NCBI RefSeq assembly: GCF_004664715.2
Contig: NC_051084.1
Span: forward strand, 60,135,334 to 60,199,333
Direction: 5' to 3'
DNA from: Peromyscus leucopus
Taxonomy: Eukaryota; Chordata; Mammalia; Rodentia; Cricetidae
Length of the DNA stretch: 64,000 nt
A program made the position numbers and the translations under genes. Below are positions 61,261-64,000 of the stretch, piece by piece; within the stretch, counting starts at the first letter, position 1, and every line of letters starts with the position of its first letter. The notes beneath the pieces are model-generated. The model was not told where the DNA came from, searched no databases, and saw only the letters and a list, made by a program, of their open reading frames with translations.

Positions 61261-62130
61261 TTACATATATGACTAGTGGTATATTTCAATTCTAAACCCA
61301 GTTGAGCTAGAAATGAAGGTTAACAGTTACAGACTCGTCCTCTGCAGTTTAACAAGTATCCCAGGCCTCAAGAAGCAATGGACTGTGAATCCCTTTAAGT
61401 CTGCTGCTGCCTTTTGCTTGCGTGTGGATTCAGCCACCCCGCTCAGGCTAACACAGTTTTTCTCTAGACATGTGAACACATTTGGGGGCTTTAGGAAAGC
61501 TTGCCAGTTAGGAGAACTTTCATTCTGATGTCCACTCACAGTATACCCTTTTATTGAGTATGAGAGGCAGAAGGTAGGGACACCATGATGTAAAGCTCAC
61601 TTGACACCTAGAATGATGCTTTTTTCTGTAATATATCACTGCAAGTAATTAGCTTGAAGAAAGAAGTTCTCTTTTAAGCAGACTGGGAGTTTTTAAAATT
61701 TTGTTTCTGGTTATTGATTTTATTGAAATTGCCAAAGTGGAAGTCAGACCTTACATACTGAGTAATAGTTAGCCCGACTTCTTTCCCAGTCCTCCAATTA
61801 CCAAACTAAATGTCTCATTCCTCATATTATAAGCCCATCTGTCCATTCATTCTGTAAACACCATTGAGTGTTTATTATGGGCAGCTGTGATTTTCAGTTT
61901 TTGATGCAGGAAATCTCTGCTCTGGAGTATGGAGTTGTAGAACTGGGACTTTGGGGGTAGCATAAAAATGGAGAATGAGAGAGAGCCTAACTCTAATCAG
62001 GCAAAGTGTATGTGATAGCAGAGATGAGACCAGCCGAAGTCCTCAGAGGAGGTTGCACCTGATATGAATAGAGAGGGTAAGGAGAAGACCATTCAACAGG
62101 GCAAGAAAAAGAAGCTATTCAAAGAGATTG
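61261..62130. other. Intergenic stretch, no recognised element
   Basis: Nothing assignable; overlapping frames at 61313-61539 on both strands are unassigned. Confidence 0.4.
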
Positions 62131-62133
62131 AAT

Positions 62134-62452
62134 GGGGGCTGGGGAGAAGGCACAGTATGTAAACTGCTTGTGGAACAAGTATAGGCATGAGAACCTGAGT
62201 CCAGATGCCAAATACTCACATAAAAATGCTGAAAAAACCTTAACCCCAGCACTTGGGGACAAAGCAGGGGTGGGGGTGGGGCTAGGAAGGCACACTATTG
62301 ATAAGCAAACTTTGGGGCTTCCCTTCTCGACAAAACAGTGGGTATTAGATTCAGAAAGAGACCCAGTCTCAAAAAATAAGGTGTGAAGCCATTAAGGAAA
62401 ACATCTTAATGACAATTCCTGGCTTCCATAAGCACACACATGGGTAAGGGCA
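62134..62452 (+). mobile_element. B4/RSINE1-type composite SINE
   Basis: 'ggggctggggagaaggcaca' (tRNA-like head), 'accccagcacttggggacaa' (B1-like), 'gagacccagtctcaaaaaat' and 'cctggcttccataagcacac' in order, running into the microsatellite at 62454. Confidence 0.75.
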
Positions 62453-62453
<1 letters not shown>

Positions 62454-62502
<49 letters not shown>

Positions 62503-62534
62503 GCGCACGCACGCACGCACGCACGCACACACGC
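62454..62534. repeat. (CA)n(CG)n(CACG)n microsatellite
   Basis: CA run to about 62488, pure GC alternation to about 62506, then ACGC units to about 62534. All purine-pyrimidine alternating. Confidence 0.98.
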
Positions 62535-63225
62535 ACATCCTGGGGAAAACGACTGGTTTGGTTGGAACATAGACTGCAAATGGAGATGTGGGATATGATA
62601 GGAGGTAAGAGCGCCATTCTATAGAGCATCTTACACAAAATGCAGAGGGTGCTTGACTTTGAGTGTCAGTGTGGAGATGAGTCCATACATGCTTTCAACA
62701 GGGGAAGAGACATGAGTGAGTTTATGTTTAACAGAGATCACTCTGGCAACTTGAGGCTCCTGCAATTGCACTGAAGCAAGGCTGAACATCCCGTGTGAGG
62801 AAGGGTTAAGTCACAGTGTGCCACACAGCATTGGACAACTTGCTGCAATTCTAAAACATTCATGCTTTATGCAATTCATTGGCTCTGAGGGCTTCCTCCA
62901 GAAATGTTAAGAAAAATGTATAGCAGCAAAGAAGGATCATGGCTAAATTAATTCAAAACTGTCATTACCCAAGGGGCTGAAAATTGTTGCAGCTTTGAAC
63001 ATGAAGTGTACTAGAAAAAAATGATGGATTGGAAAAGAGTCAAACAGCATAAGGCCTTAATAAATTTGAAGATAATGCAGTCGTGATGATGAAGTGATGA
63101 AATTGGAAGCTAGGATGCAACAGGGTAGTACACTGAAGAATAATCCTTGTAGATGGATTTCTAAACAGTCTTATTAAATAAGGAACACCAAGCCAAATAT
63201 AGGGTTGAGAGCTGTAGAGATCAGG
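62535..63225. other. Intergenic stretch, no recognised element
   Basis: Nothing assignable. Confidence 0.4.
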
Positions 63226-63229
63226 GAAA

Positions 63230-63562
63230 TAGTGAGAGCCACCAGCTAACCTTAGCTCACCATGCCACTTTAGCTTCCCAAGAGAGAGCTACTTCCTGTC
63301 TAACCTGCACCTTTATTGCCTTGCTGTTATACCTTCTTATTGGCTCTTTGCCCAGTCACCTCAATTCCTTGTTTCTGCCTGTCTCTACAGACCTCCAGGT
63401 CCATATGGTTGCTACTGGGATTAATGGACTGAGACTCTGCTAGCTGTGTGATTGGATTAAGGGCGTGTGCTACCTCTTCCTGACTTTTGTTTATGGCTGG
63501 TTATGTCCTCTGGTCTCCAGGCAAACTTTATTTATTAACATACAAATAAAATGTCACCACAA
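63230..63562 (+). mobile_element. Cricetid-type dispersed repeat (LTR-like)
   Basis: 'gagagctacttcctgtctaa', 'cctgtctctacagacctcca', 'gattggattaagggcgtgtg' and the end 'aaactttatttattaacata' plus 'caaataaaatgtcacca' match a repeat I associate with cricetid genomes. Class uncertain. Confidence 0.45.
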
Positions 63563-64000
63563 ATCCTGGGTGATGATTCAGTGTTACACATGGCCATAGG
63601 CAGAAATCTCTGCAGTAGACAGCACTTTAAGTACCTTCCTAATGCAAAACTACCTCTCTCCCCCTTGAAATCACAGTGGGCAGGAGTGTATCCATAAAGT
63701 TGACAATGTGTGATATCCTTGATCAACTGCATAAATTTGTGTCTTTCTTTTTAGGATCCAAAATTAGAATACATGCTATTGCTACTCTGTCTTGTTTGAA
63801 TCTCGGAGATCATCTTTGTAATTGCCTAATTCATCAGAGGGGGGAGAAACAGGAGAGAGCAGGAGAATATTCAGTGTGACCAGAAATGAGAACCCAATGT
63901 CCACAAGAGAGAAAAATCTGTGTTCCCAATGACTTTCCAGTCAGTTTCCTTTGATGTCAGGTAGAGTAGCATGTGCTTCTCTGCACCCAGGAAGCTGAAG
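63563..64000. other. Window end, no recognised gene
   Basis: Unique-looking until about 63955, where 'gcatgtgcttctctgcaccc' could be the start of a B1 cut by the window edge. Confidence 0.35.

Overview
The window is nuclear DNA of a muroid rodent, most likely a cricetid (hamster, vole or deer-mouse type). It is dense in B1, B2/B3 and B4-type SINEs, rodent LINE-1 3' ends, LTR-type repeats and long CA/GT microsatellites. Several B1 copies carry the variants 'gctccaggaaaggcgcaaagct' and 'gatccaggacaggcaccaaaact', which I associate with cricetids rather than Mus; that assignment is inference from memory.

The only gene I can support is the 3' end of Rims1 (RIM1, the presynaptic active-zone scaffold), on the + strand. 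Five exons with consensus splice sites and continuous reading phase lie at 17803-17941, 19149-19261, 21116-21217, 22019-22158 and 23482-23700. They encode the last 236 complete residues: a Ser-rich linker, the whole C-terminal C2B domain and the C-terminal tail. A 3' UTR of about 2.1 to 2.5 kb follows, with AATAAA signals at 25810, 26088 and 26146 and another downstream at 26315.

Positions 1-17802 read as the intron upstream of these exons; I found no further exon there. It holds a hAT-type fragment, antisense LINE-1 3' ends, SINEs and microsatellites. From about 26.2 kb to the end I see no gene. By mammalian synteny this should be the RIMS1-KCNQ5 intergenic interval. It contains a nested LINE-1 stack (28.3-31.5 kb), LTR-like repeats (33.1, 35.1, 42.3, 54.0, 57.4 kb), an LTR inserted inside an older repeat (35118-35672), a twin-primed, 5'-inverted LINE-1 (50292-51556), and polypyrimidine and Z-DNA-prone tracts.

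I found no novel protein system, CRISPR array, tRNA or rRNA. Most other open frames are translations of microsatellites, SINEs or LINE-1 debris. Repeat family names come from recognition by eye, so subfamily labels and exact ends are approximate.
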